This document shows, in pieces, positions 6,732 to 14,928 of a stretch of DNA of 16,997 nucleotides; positions within the stretch are counted from its first letter, which is position 1, and each line of letters begins with the position of its first letter. The stretch comes from Kiloniellaceae bacterium (GTDB lineage Bacteria; Pseudomonadota; Alphaproteobacteria; Kiloniellales; Kiloniellaceae): positions 1 to 16,997 of the forward strand of contig JAJFGK010000042.1 in the NCBI GenBank assembly GCA_021776195.1, given 5' to 3'. The notes beneath the pieces were generated by a model. That model searched no databases, was not told where the DNA came from, and worked only from the letters and a program-made list of their open reading frames with translations. The position numbers and the translations under genes were made by a program.

Positions 6732-7127
6732 ATGCCCTTTTATTTCAATCGACGATGGTTGCCGCTCAACCAGACGAAAAAGCCCCTCGACGACAATGCG
6801 GGAACCGGGGAATCGGGCGTAGGCGATGCCGGGAGCCCGAGCGGCGGCCCCTTGGCTCAGCACGTGTCGACCAGTGCCTTGATCGCCTGGCAACGCCAGG
6901 AGATATCGCGGCTGCAAAAGGAAGTACGCCGAATTCAAGCTGAGAAGGATCGCATTTCCGCGCTCCTGGAGCGCGAGCAGCAGGGGCGCGAACTGCAGGC
7001 CGCCGTCCGGCCCCGCGCGGTTATCAAAGACTCTATGCCAAAAAGTCCGTTTAAAACCAAACTATTATCTTCAAATATAGATAAACTGGATGAAAGAGAA
7101 TCGGTCGAGAGACGCCGCACCGCATAG
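6732..7127 (+). CDS. orphan coiled-coil protein, hypothetical
   Basis: The product is 131 residues and I recognise no family. Residues 1-45 are polar and Gly/Pro-rich (TGESGVGDAGSPSGGP). Residues 48-92 form a strong predicted coiled coil with heptad hydrophobics (LIAWQRQEISRLQKEV, RRIQAEKDRISALLEREQQ). The tail 95-131 is basic and uses AT-rich codons (TTA, ATA, AAA, AGA) unlike the rest of the window. There is no signal peptide or membrane segment, so it is probably cytoplasmic. ATG 6732 has GAGG ten bases upstream. CtrA-like boxes lie in the long intergenic region before it. The heptad pattern argues that this frame, rather than the overlapping frames, is the coding one. It could be a cell-cycle or structural scaffold protein, but that is only suggested by context. 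Confidence 0.55.
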   Translation: MPFYFNRRWLPLNQTKKPLDDNAGTGESGVGDAGSPSGGPLAQHVSTSALIAWQRQEISRLQKEVRRIQAEKDRISALLEREQQGRELQAAVRPRAVIKDSMPKSPFKTKLLSSNIDKLDERESVERRRTA

Positions 7128-7222
7128 CTGCATCAAGCGGCTTTATCGCTATCTTCACGTCTTGAGGACAGGCTTCTCTCTGAGCCGGATAGGTTCCGAT
7201 CGTAATCGTATTGAGCCGAGCT

Positions 7223-7669
7223 ATGGTATCCAGGATTCTGATTCACGGTAGCCGCCGGTTGAGGATGGCTCTGGTCATCGGATTGGCCGCCGTGTCGCTG
7301 GTCTTTCTTTGGCCGCCGTCCGCTCGGAAGGCATCGGCCGTGGAAGTCCCGGCCAAAGGCGAAAGCCTGGACCAGCCTTTCAAATCGCGAGAGAACCTTC
7401 CCAATGGCTATGTCATCATGCGCAGCGAAGAGGGTCTGGTTTCGCCTTGGACGGCCAGCCCCGATTTGTCCCGCGCCTGCCGCAAAGGCCTCTTCAAGCA
7501 GCGCCGTCAGCATCGCTACAGGGCAGTCTTGAAAGGGCGAATCTACGGGGCGGCCGTCGGGGGCCACGCCAGCCTGGTGGACAAGGTGGGCCTCGCGCAA
7601 CCACAGGTCATCTATGTCTTCATTAGCGAGGGTTCGACCAACTGCCGGGTGTACCATCGCGGCACTTGA
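7223..7669 (+). CDS. small exported or membrane-anchored basic protein, hypothetical
   Basis: The product is 148 residues. A basic N-terminus (MVSRILIHGSRRLR) precedes one hydrophobic segment (MALVIGLAAVSLVFLW) and an Ala-Ser-Ala site (KASAVEV) that could be a signal peptidase cut after about residue 40. The mature part is basic and contains YVIMRSEEGLVSPW, a YGAAVGGHASLVDKVGL stretch and a closing QVIYVFISEGSTNCRVYHRG, with two cysteines that could form a disulfide. I recognise no family. ATG 7223 is preferred over the in-frame TTG 7211; neither has a strong ribosome binding site. The gene lies 95 bases after the coiled-coil gene. A 251-residue minus-strand frame covers the same DNA, but it lacks any signal or domain and is Arg/Pro-rich as shadow frames are. 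Confidence 0.52.
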   Translation: MVSRILIHGSRRLRMALVIGLAAVSLVFLWPPSARKASAVEVPAKGESLDQPFKSRENLPNGYVIMRSEEGLVSPWTASPDLSRACRKGLFKQRRQHRYRAVLKGRIYGAAVGGHASLVDKVGLAQPQVIYVFISEGSTNCRVYHRGT

Positions 7670-7689
7670 TCGTCGGCGAGCCAGGCTCA

Positions 7690-7710
7690 TGGAACCGACC
7701 CGGGGTTCCA
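7690..7710. other. stem-loop after the small exported protein gene
   Basis: TGGAACC (7690-7696) pairs perfectly with GGTTCCA (7704-7710) around a seven-base loop. It starts 21 bases after the stop at 7669. There is no T-run, so it is at best a weak or factor-dependent terminator separating this gene from the mltB-rlpA group. Confidence 0.38.
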
Positions 7711-7811
7711 GTCCGAATTCCGGCCACGCAAGCCCCTCGACAAGGATGATTGCGGCTCTCCCGGCCTTGTGGCACAAGCGCTGCAGGTCGAAAGCGTGAA
7801 AGGAGGGGGTC

Positions 7812-9089
7812 TTGCTTGCTATTCCGGTCCTCGGCCGCTGCCTGGCGGCCTCCCTGATGACCGCCTTTGGCGTGCTGCCGCCGACCATTTCCGCGCTCCA
7901 AGCCCAAACCGGCCAAGCCCAAACCGAACCTGCGCCGGTCGTCGCCCCGGCCGACCAGGACGCGGCCTTCGCGGCCTGGCTCGTGGCTTTCCGGCAAGAG
8001 GCCAGAGCGAAGGGGATCAGCCAGGAGATTCTCGATCAGGCCTTCGCCAATGTGAAGCCGCTCGCCAAGGTCCTGGAGTTCGACCGGCGTCAGCCGGAGT
8101 TCACGCGCACCTTCGCCGCCTATCTGAAAAGTGCGATCAGCGAGGCCCGGGTCGCGAAGGGCCGCGAGATGCTGGCCGCCCACGGCGCCCTGCTGCAGCG
8201 CGTTGCCGACCGCTACCAGGTCCAGCCGCGGTTCCTGATGGCCTTCTGGGGCCTGGAGACGAACTACGGCGGCTTTACCGGCGGCTTTTCCGTCATCGAG
8301 GCCCTTGCCACCCTTGCCTTTGATCCAAGGCGCAGCGACTTTTTTCGAAATGAGTTGATCGAGGCCCTTCGCATCCTACAGGAGGGTCATATCACGGCCT
8401 CGGCCATGGCCGGATCATGGGCCGGCGCCATGGGCCAGTTGCAGTTCATGCCCTCGACCTTCACCGGCTATGCGATCGACGGCGATGGCGACGGCAAGCG
8501 CGACATCTGGCAAAACCTCCCGGATGTCTTCGCGTCGGCGGCCCACTACCTGAAGGCCGTGGGGTGGCGGGGCGACGAAACCTGGGGCCGGGAGGTGGTC
8601 CTGCCGAAGGATTTCGACCTTGAGCTGGCCGACGCCGGGCTGCCCAAGCCGATCGGCGCCTGGCAGGCGCTTGGCGTCAGACGCGCCGACGGCCGCGACT
8701 TGCCGAAGGTCGAGATCGAGGGCTCGATCATTTTGCCGGCAGGGGTGCGCGGCCCGGCTTTCCTGGTCTATCAGAACTTTCACAGCACCCTTCGTTGGAA
8801 TCGATCGACCTTCTATGCCATCGCCATCGGCATCTTGGCCGACCGGATCGCGGGCAAGCCCGACCTGCGGCACCCACCGGATCCGAATGAGCCGCGCCTG
8901 CATCGCAGCGATGTCGCCATGATGCAACAGCGCCTGATAGCCGCCGGACTCGACCCCGGCGGGGCCGACGGTGTGATTGGCCGCAACACCCGCAAGGCCA
9001 TCAAGGAATTCCAGCGGTCGGCAAATTTGCCGCCCGACGGCTATCCCGACTCGGTGACCTTGGCCAAACTGCGGGAGCTCCATCCATGA
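7812..9089 (+). CDS. mltB: lytic murein transglycosylase, MltB/SLT_2 family, with peptidoglycan-binding domain
   Basis: The product is 425 residues. It cleaves the MurNAc-GlcNAc bond of peptidoglycan with formation of 1,6-anhydroMurNAc. The start is TTG 7812: AGGAGG (7801-7806) lies five bases before it and no ATG fits the signal. Residues 1-31 are a signal peptide ending ALQA; there is no lipobox cysteine, so it is soluble or periplasmic rather than a lipoprotein like E. coli MltB. The catalytic glutamate is E149 in FWGLETNYGGFTG. The conserved AGAMGQLQFMPSTF block is at 204-218. DGDGDGKRDIW (223-233) corresponds to the calcium-binding loop region of the family. Residues about 365-425 form a C-terminal PG_binding_1 domain (MMQQRLIAAGLDPGGADG, TRKAIKEFQ). 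It precedes rlpA, whose product is also a transglycosylase in some species, so the pair probably acts together at septa or in wall turnover. Confidence 0.95.
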   Translation: MLAIPVLGRCLAASLMTAFGVLPPTISALQAQTGQAQTEPAPVVAPADQDAAFAAWLVAFRQEARAKGISQEILDQAFANVKPLAKVLEFDRRQPEFTRTFAAYLKSAISEARVAKGREMLAAHGALLQRVADRYQVQPRFLMAFWGLETNYGGFTGGFSVIEALATLAFDPRRSDFFRNELIEALRILQEGHITASAMAGSWAGAMGQLQFMPSTFTGYAIDGDGDGKRDIWQNLPDVFASAAHYLKAVGWRGDETWGREVVLPKDFDLELADAGLPKPIGAWQALGVRRADGRDLPKVEIEGSIILPAGVRGPAFLVYQNFHSTLRWNRSTFYAIAIGILADRIAGKPDLRHPPDPNEPRLHRSDVAMMQQRLIAAGLDPGGADGVIGRNTRKAIKEFQRSANLPPDGYPDSVTLAKLRELHP

Positions 9090-9095
9090 CGGTCA

Positions 9096-9112
9096 AGCCT
9101 GACGGTCAGGCT
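9096..9112. other. short perfect stem-loop after mltB
   Basis: AGCCTGA (9096-9102) pairs with TCAGGCT (9106-9112) around the loop CGG, seven bases after the mltB stop. TGACGGTCA also occurs twice directly (9087-9095, overlapping the stop codon, and 9100-9108). No T-run follows, so complete termination before rlpA is unlikely; it may lower read-through or stabilise the upstream mRNA. Confidence 0.42.
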
Positions 9113-9186
9113 GGATCTGGGCCATGAAAGATTGTCGGATTGGCCAAGGCCCCATAGGGTAACGACCGGGAGGCCATCGAATCGAG

Positions 9187-10158
9187 ATGACGCAGACCAT
9201 GACGCGACCGCGCAGCAAGTTCCCCGTTATCGCCCTGGTCGTCGCGTTGGCGACGATCTTGCTGGGCTGTGCCGAAACCGAGCTGGTGGTCCACACCGCC
9301 AAGGAAACCGCCGTCGATGACGGCCAACTCGGTGTCTACAAAGTCGGCAAGCCCTATCAGATCGCCGGCGTCTGGTACTACCCCCGCGAGGACTACGAAT
9401 ATGTCGAGACCGGGATCGCGTCCTGGTATGGCCCGGGCTTCAACGGCAAGAAGACCGCCAATGGCGAGATTTACGACAGCACCAAGATGACCGCCGCCCA
9501 CCGCACCCTGCCGCTGCCGTCGATCGTGCGGGTGACAAACCTGGAAAACGGCCGCTCGGTGAAGGTCCGAGTGAACGACCGCGGCCCCTTCAAAAAGAGC
9601 CGGATCATCGACCTGTCGCGCAAGGCGGCCCGGCTTCTGGGGTTCGAACGCAAGGGAACCGCGAAGGTGCGGGTCGCCATCCTGTCCGGTGAAAGCCGTC
9701 AGGCAGCGGTCACGATGCAGCAAGACGAAGCCTCGGCTTTAGCGCCGGCTGCCGCGCCGCGCGAGCCGGTCACCGCGCAGCCGCTCACACTGGATGGCGC
9801 CCAGCCGGCGCAATCGGCCGATGTTCCGGTCCCCCTGATCACCGCCTCGTCGGTGGCCGGCGGCGCCCAGACCGCGGCGCGCCCGGTGGTGCCGCAGGAT
9901 GACACCGTGACCCGGCTCCCGGTCGGGCCCAGCAACATCTATGTCCAGGTCGGTGCTTTTGCCCAGGTTCACAATGCCGTGCGCATGAAGGCGCGAGTGG
10001 CCTCTCTGGGCGAGACCCAGATCATCGAGCAGCGCCGCGGCGCGACCGCGCTGTTTCATGTTCATATCGGTCCCGTGTACGACGTGGTGGAGGCCGACAG
10101 GTTGGTGCGCCGCCTGGCTACCAACGGAATCAATGACGTCCAATTGGTCGTCCGCTGA
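9187..10158 (+). CDS. rlpA: septal ring lytic transglycosylase RlpA family lipoprotein
   Basis: The product is 323 residues. The N-terminus carries a lipoprotein signal, with the lipobox LLGC at C28, so the protein should be anchored in the outer membrane. Residues about 74-166 are the double-psi beta-barrel domain: ETGIASWYGPGFNGKKTANG, then AAHRTLPLPSIVRVTNLENG, then VRVNDRGPF and IIDLSRKAA. H105 and D131 are in the positions of the catalytic His/Asp pair known for Pseudomonas RlpA, which cleaves glycan strands lacking stem peptides. A Pro/Ala-rich linker (185-247) follows, then a C-terminal SPOR domain (IYVQVGAFAQVHNA to DVQLVVR, 250-323) that binds denuded septal glycan. ATG 9187 has GGGAGG 13 bases upstream; an in-frame ATG at 9199 is the alternative. 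It stands between the mltB-type gene and the carboxypeptidase gene, forming a wall-remodelling group. Confidence 0.95.
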   Translation: MTQTMTRPRSKFPVIALVVALATILLGCAETELVVHTAKETAVDDGQLGVYKVGKPYQIAGVWYYPREDYEYVETGIASWYGPGFNGKKTANGEIYDSTKMTAAHRTLPLPSIVRVTNLENGRSVKVRVNDRGPFKKSRIIDLSRKAARLLGFERKGTAKVRVAILSGESRQAAVTMQQDEASALAPAAAPREPVTAQPLTLDGAQPAQSADVPVPLITASSVAGGAQTAARPVVPQDDTVTRLPVGPSNIYVQVGAFAQVHNAVRMKARVASLGETQIIEQRRGATALFHVHIGPVYDVVEADRLVRRLATNGINDVQLVVR

Positions 10159-10325
10159 CCTTTTCGAGCGCTCGTTTGCTATCTGTCACTGTAGTTGGCC
10201 TGGCCCGGGCCTTGCCCTATTCTTGACCCGAATCACCAACAAGCTGTCCCATGGGATGGTACCGCACTGGACGGCTGGCACCGAATGGTCGGATCGCCGG
10301 ATCCGTTGGGACGGGAGATCGCTGA

Positions 10326-11483
10326 ATGAAGACATCGACCAGGACTAGCTTCGCCGTCGGCCTTGGCGCGGTGCTCTGGGCCGCCCTCGGCCTCTTGACG
10401 CTTGCATCCACGGCCACGGCGCTGGAGACCAAGGCGCGCGAGGCCCTTCTGGTCGACTTCGAGACCGGGACCGTGCTCCTGGAGAAGAACGCCGAGTCGC
10501 TGATGCCGCCAGCCTCCATGAGCAAGATCATGACCAGCTACATGGTCTTCGAAGAGCTCAAGGAAGGCCGAATCAAGATGGACGACGAACTGCCGGTCAG
10601 CGAGAAGGCCTGGCGCATGGGCGGATCGAAGATGTTCGTCGAGGTGGGCAGCAGCATCAAGATCAGCGACCTCCTGCGCGGCATCATCGTCCAGTCGGGC
10701 AATGACGCCTGCATTGTCGTGGCCGAGGGCCTGGCCGGCAGCGAGGACGCCTTTGCCGAGGCCATGACCAGCAAGGCCCGCGACATCGGCATGACCCAGA
10801 GCACCTTCGCCAACGCCACCGGCTGGCCCCACCCCGAGCACCGCATGACCGCCCGCGACCTGGTCCACCTGGCGTCCAGGATCATTCGCGACCACCCGGA
10901 CTACTATCGAATCTTCAAGGAAGAGAACTTCACCTGGAACGATATCACCCAGGGCAACCGTAATCCCTTGCTCTACAAGAGCATGGGCGCCGATGGCCTG
11001 AAGACCGGCCACACGGAAGAGGCCGGTTACGGTCTGACCTCCTCGGCGGTCCAGAACGGCCGGCGGCTGATCCTGGTGGTCAACGGCCTTGAAAGCAAAA
11101 GAGCCCGCTCGGAAGAGTCGGCGCGTTTGATGTCCTGGGGTTTTCGCCAGTTCGAGAACTACAAGCTCTTCGAGGCCGGCGCCGTGGTCGAGGAAGTTCC
11201 GGTCTGGCTCGGCGACCTGCCGCGGGTGCCCCTGGTGGCGAGCCAGGATCTGGTGGTGACCCTGGACCGAAACGCCCGCAAGGACATGAAAGTCACCCTG
11301 GTCTACGAGGGCCCGGTCCCGGCTCCAATCGCCAAGGGGACCACGGTCGCCCGGGTGCGGGTCTCGGCGCCCGGCAGCCAGACCGTGGAGCTGCCGCTGC
11401 AGGCCGGTGCCGAGATCGGCCGGCTCGGTCCCTTCGGGCGCATTTTCGCGGGGCTCAAGTACCTCATATTCGGCGCTCCGTGA
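10326..11483 (+). CDS. dacA: penicillin-binding D-alanyl-D-alanine carboxypeptidase (PBP5/6-type, peptidase S11)
   Basis: The product is 385 residues and removes the terminal D-Ala from peptidoglycan pentapeptides in the periplasm. The signal peptide ends at TATA-LE (residue 33). All three active-site motifs are present: S64-M-S-K67 (PPASMSKIMTSY), S124-G-N126 (QSGNDAC) and K226-T-G228 (DGLKTGHTEEAGYG). Residues about 278-368 match the all-beta PBP5 C-terminal domain, and the end (GRIFAGLKYLIFGAP) is an amphipathic helix that would attach it to the membrane surface. ATG 10326 is supported by GGGAG eight bases upstream and by the signal peptide. The stop overlaps the tmk start (GTGA). The symbol dacA follows common practice; dacC/dacF naming is equally possible. 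Confidence 0.95.
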   Translation: MKTSTRTSFAVGLGAVLWAALGLLTLASTATALETKAREALLVDFETGTVLLEKNAESLMPPASMSKIMTSYMVFEELKEGRIKMDDELPVSEKAWRMGGSKMFVEVGSSIKISDLLRGIIVQSGNDACIVVAEGLAGSEDAFAEAMTSKARDIGMTQSTFANATGWPHPEHRMTARDLVHLASRIIRDHPDYYRIFKEENFTWNDITQGNRNPLLYKSMGADGLKTGHTEEAGYGLTSSAVQNGRRLILVVNGLESKRARSEESARLMSWGFRQFENYKLFEAGAVVEEVPVWLGDLPRVPLVASQDLVVTLDRNARKDMKVTLVYEGPVPAPIAKGTTVARVRVSAPGSQTVELPLQAGAEIGRLGPFGRIFAGLKYLIFGAP

Positions 11484-12172
11484 GCGGCCGGTTTATCACT
11501 TTCGAAGGCGGCGAGGGCGCCGGCAAGTCGACACAGATCCAACGCCTGGCCGCTCGTTTGCGCGAGGACGGCCATAGGGTCCTGACGACCCGGGAACCCG
11601 GCGGCAGTCCCGGCGCCGAGGCCCTGCGCGGCCTTTTGGTGAAGGGCGAGGCCGACCGCTGGGACGCGATGAGCGAGACCCTGCTGCTCTATGCGGCGCG
11701 GCGCGATCACTTGACCAAGATCATCCTTCCGGCGCGGGCCGAGGGCCAGATGGTGCTCTGCGACCGCTATTACGACTCGACCATGGTCTATCAAGGCCTT
11801 GGCCAGGGGCTGGGATTAAAGGCCGTCGGGGCGGTCCATGACCTGGCGCTGGGCGATCTTGGCCCGGCGGCGGTCACGCCGGACCTGACCTTGATTTTCG
11901 ATATTCCCGTCGAGCAGGGCCTGGCCCGGGCCCGGAGCCGGCTCGAGATCCCGACCGGCGGCGAGGCGGAGACAACGGGAGAAACGGCGCCGGAAAACCG
12001 CTACGAGGAAATGGACCGGGCCTTTCACGAGCGCCTGCGCCAGGGATTCCTTCAAATCGCGGCGAGCGACCCCGGGCGCTGCCGGGTGCTCGATGCCACG
12101 GGTCCGGCCGACCGGATCACCGAACAGATCACGGGGCTGGTCCACCGCCTCATGGGACAGGCGCCCGCATGA
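11480..12172 (+). CDS. tmk: thymidylate (dTMP) kinase
   Basis: The product is 230 residues and phosphorylates dTMP to dTDP with ATP in the cytoplasm. The P-loop is GEGAGKST (11-18), followed by the TREPGG motif (37-42), the DRY motif (D95-R96-Y97 in CDRYYDSTMVYQG) and the final FHERLRQGFLQIA helix. The start is GTG 11480, which overlaps the carboxypeptidase stop by four bases (GTGA); no better start exists because FITFEGGEG must be N-terminal. The LID region (about 152-175) contains an extra Gly/Thr/Glu-rich loop (PTGGEAETTGETAPE) before NRYEEMD, so the protein is somewhat longer than the usual 205-215 residues. It is translationally coupled to holB by an ATGA overlap. Confidence 0.96.
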   Translation: MSGRFITFEGGEGAGKSTQIQRLAARLREDGHRVLTTREPGGSPGAEALRGLLVKGEADRWDAMSETLLLYAARRDHLTKIILPARAEGQMVLCDRYYDSTMVYQGLGQGLGLKAVGAVHDLALGDLGPAAVTPDLTLIFDIPVEQGLARARSRLEIPTGGEAETTGETAPENRYEEMDRAFHERLRQGFLQIAASDPGRCRVLDATGPADRITEQITGLVHRLMGQAPA

Positions 12173-13290
12173 CCGACGACAACACAGAACTGCTGGCGCC
12201 GCGCGCCAATCCCGAGCTGAAAGGCCACGAAGAGGCCGAGGCACTGTTCCTGCGGGCGGTCGCGTCCGGCCGTCTGCCCCATGGCTGGCTGATCACCGGA
12301 CCGCGCGGGATCGGTAAGGCCACGCTGGCCTTTCGCTTCGCCCGTCACCTCCTGCGCGAGGCACCGAGCGACAGCCTCGGGCTCTTTGCCGGAACCGGCG
12401 ACGATCAGGCGGCGCAAAGCCTATGGATGTCCCCAGACGACCCGATCTTTCGCCGGGTCGCGGCGGAAGGCCACCCCGATCTGGTCACCATTACCCGCCG
12501 CCCGGACACCAAGGGCCGCCTGCCCGAAGTCATCAAGGTCGAGGAGGTCCGCAAGGCCAGTGCGTTCCTGCGTCTGACCCCGGCGGAGGCGAAGTGGCGG
12601 GTCATCGTGCTGGATGCGGCGGACGAACTGAACGGCAGCGCCGCCAACGCCCTCTTGAAGGCGCTCGAGGAACCGCCGGAAAACGCCATCTTGTTCCTGG
12701 TCAGTCATCAGCCAGACCGTCTCCTGCCGACCATTCGGTCGCGCTGCTGCCGCCTGGCGCTGGCCCCCCTGGACAGCGCAACCTTGGACGCCATCCTGAG
12801 CCAACGTTTGCCTGAGCGGTCGGCGCAAGACCGGGTCTTGCTGCGGCATCTGGCCAGCGGATCGCTCGGCGAGGCCCTGCGTCTGAGCAGCGATGGCGGC
12901 GACGAGCTGTTCCGCGCCGCCGTGGGGCTCCTCGATACCTTTCCCAAGCTTGACGGCACCGCGCTTCACAGCATGGCCGATCGGCTGGGACGTGGCGCGG
13001 ACATCACCCCTTTTCGGACCACCATGAGCCTCCTGCAATGGTGGTTCGGGCGCCTGGCGCGCTGTTTGGCGAATGGCCCCGAGACCGCGAGCTCCGAAAC
13101 AGACGAGCTCTGGGCCGGCGAGCGGACCCTGGTGGCCCGCCTCGGCGCGGCCCGGCCGCTGGATCACTGGATCAAGGCCTGGCGCCATATCGGCGCCCTG
13201 GCCGACGCCACTGCAACCAGCCATCTGGATCGCCGTCAGGCCGTGCTCACGGCTTTCCTGGCGCTTGAGACTTCGCCGACCTGGGAGTAG
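12169..13290 (+). CDS. holB: DNA polymerase III subunit delta prime
   Basis: The product is 373 residues, a clamp-loader AAA+ subunit. Walker A is GPRGIGKAT (44-52) and is intact. The Walker B/DEAx-like region is VIVLDAADELN, followed by ANALLKALEEPPENAIL, a sensor I-like FLVSHQPDRLLPTIRSRC and the SRC motif (191-193) that supplies the arginine finger in clamp loaders. The four-cysteine zinc module of E. coli delta prime is absent: the only cysteines are in SRCC and ARCL. This is common, as far as I recall, in alphaproteobacterial forms. The N-terminal RANPELKGHEEAEALFLRAVASGRLPHGWLI is characteristic. ATG 12169 overlaps the tmk stop (ATGA). Confidence 0.95.
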   Translation: MTDDNTELLAPRANPELKGHEEAEALFLRAVASGRLPHGWLITGPRGIGKATLAFRFARHLLREAPSDSLGLFAGTGDDQAAQSLWMSPDDPIFRRVAAEGHPDLVTITRRPDTKGRLPEVIKVEEVRKASAFLRLTPAEAKWRVIVLDAADELNGSAANALLKALEEPPENAILFLVSHQPDRLLPTIRSRCCRLALAPLDSATLDAILSQRLPERSAQDRVLLRHLASGSLGEALRLSSDGGDELFRAAVGLLDTFPKLDGTALHSMADRLGRGADITPFRTTMSLLQWWFGRLARCLANGPETASSETDELWAGERTLVARLGAARPLDHWIKAWRHIGALADATATSHLDRRQAVLTAFLALETSPTWE

Positions 13291-13359
13291 GGTCCGGCGC
13301 GTTTTCCGGGATTCGATATCCGATTGGTATTGGACTTTCCCTCGTCAATGGAGCCTCTT

Positions 13360-14922
13360 ATGTCCGAGGGCAAACCGGCCTTCTATATCACCACGGCGAT
13401 TTCCTACGTCAACGGGCCGCCGCACCTGGGGCACGCCTACGAGGCGATTTCGACCGACGTGGTCGCCCGCTTCAAGCGGCTCGACGGTTTCGACGTGATG
13501 TTCCTGACCGGCACCGACGAGCATGGCCAGAAGGTCGCCCAGACGGCCAAAGCCGCGGGCCGCTCGACCCGCGAGTTCTGTGACGACATCGCCGGGCAGT
13601 TCGACGCCATGTGCGGGCTGCTGAACATCTCCAACGACGACTTCATCCGGACCACCGAGGCGCGTCATAAGCGATCCTGCCAGGCGATTTGGCAAAAGCT
13701 CGCCGATGCCGGGGATATCTACCTCGACAAGTATGCCGGCTGGTACTCGGTCCGCGACGAGGCCTACTTCGGCGAGGACGAGCTGGAAAAACGCGAGGAC
13801 GGCAAGTTCTATGCGCCCTCGGGGGCCGCGGTCGAGTGGGTCGAAGAGGAAAGCTACTTCTTTCGGCTGTCGGCCTATGGCGACAAGCTGCTGGCCTACT
13901 ACGAGGCCCATCCCGATTTCATTCTGCCGCACTACCGGCGCAATGAAGTGGTCAACTTCGTCAAGCAGGGACTGCGCGATCTGTCGGTGTCGCGGACGTC
14001 GTTCGACTGGGGCATTCCGGTGCCGGGCGACGACCGCCACGTGATGTATGTGTGGCTCGATGCCTTGACCAACTACATCACGGCCACCGGTTATCCCGAT
14101 GTGGAGAGCGAGACCTACAAACGCTACTGGCCGGCCGATATCCATGTCATCGGCAAGGATATCCTGCGGTTCCATGCGATCTACTGGCCGGCCTTCCTGC
14201 TTTCCGCGGGCGCCCCGTTGCCCAAGCGGGTCTTCGGCCATGGCTTTCTCTTCATCGACGGCGAAAAGATGTCGAAATCGCTGGGCAACGTCATTACCCC
14301 GCGGTCGTTGGTCGAGGAGTTCGGTCTCGACCAGCTGCGCTACTTCCTGCTGCGCGAGGTGCCCTATGGGAACGACGGAAGCTTTTCCCATGACTCGATC
14401 GTCCAGCGCATCAATAGCGACCTGGCCAACGACTACGGCAACCTGGCCCAGCGGGTGCTCTCCATGATCGCCAAGAACTGCGCCGGCGCGGTGCCCACGC
14501 CAGGCGATTTCAACGACGCCGACAAGGCCCTGGTCGCGCGGGCCGACGCGGCCCTGGTCGCGCTGCGCGAGGCGATGGAGGTTCAGGCCCTGCACCGCGG
14601 CCTCGAGGCGATCTGGCAGGTCATCGCCGAGGCCAATCGCTACGTCGACGCCCAAGCGCCCTGGGCCCTGCGCAAGACCGACCCGGCGCGCATGGCGACG
14701 GTGCTCTACTGTCTGGCCGAGGTGATCCGCCGCATCGCCGTGATGACCCAACCGGTGATGCCAGCCGCCAGCGAGCGCATCCTGAACCAGTTGGCTGTCC
14801 CGGCGGACCGCCGGCATTTCGCGGATTTGGGCCCCGAGGGCGCCCTGGTGGCGGGGACGCCTCTGCCCAAGCCCGAGGGGGTCTTTCCCCGGCATCAGGT
14901 CGCCGAGGGCGAGGGGACCTGA
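13360..14922 (+). CDS. metG: methionyl-tRNA synthetase
   Basis: The product is 520 residues and charges tRNA-Met with methionine. It is a class I synthetase with the HIGH variant PHLGH (21-25), [39 protein letters not shown] and the KMSKS loop [10 protein letters not shown] (301-310), followed by an anticodon-binding helical domain ([22 protein letters not shown]). The connective insert ([11 protein letters not shown] to [18 protein letters not shown]) has no CxxC knuckles and there is no C-terminal tRNA-binding EMAP domain, so it is the short form usual in Alphaproteobacteria. The start ATG 13360 is chosen because GGAG lies six bases upstream and the family begins with [12 protein letters not shown]. 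The in-frame TTG 13324 and ATG 13348 lie before it. Confidence 0.97.
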   Translation: MSEGKPAFYITTAISYVNGPPHLGHAYEAISTDVVARFKRLDGFDVMFLTGTDEHGQKVAQTAKAAGRSTREFCDDIAGQFDAMCGLLNISNDDFIRTTEARHKRSCQAIWQKLADAGDIYLDKYAGWYSVRDEAYFGEDELEKREDGKFYAPSGAAVEWVEEESYFFRLSAYGDKLLAYYEAHPDFILPHYRRNEVVNFVKQGLRDLSVSRTSFDWGIPVPGDDRHVMYVWLDALTNYITATGYPDVESETYKRYWPADIHVIGKDILRFHAIYWPAFLLSAGAPLPKRVFGHGFLFIDGEKMSKSLGNVITPRSLVEEFGLDQLRYFLLREVPYGNDGSFSHDSIVQRINSDLANDYGNLAQRVLSMIAKNCAGAVPTPGDFNDADKALVARADAALVALREAMEVQALHRGLEAIWQVIAEANRYVDAQAPWALRKTDPARMATVLYCLAEVIRRIAVMTQPVMPAASERILNQLAVPADRRHFADLGPEGALVAGTPLPKPEGVFPRHQVAEGEGT

Positions 14923-14928
14923 CCCGTC

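Noticed and set aside
7133..7888. 251-codon minus-strand frame opposite the small exported protein
   Set aside because: No signal, membrane segment or domain; it also runs over the ribosome binding site and start of the mltB-type gene.
9096..9112. intrinsic terminator between the mltB-type gene and rlpA
   Set aside because: The stem is perfect but no T-run follows, so only a stem-loop is reported.
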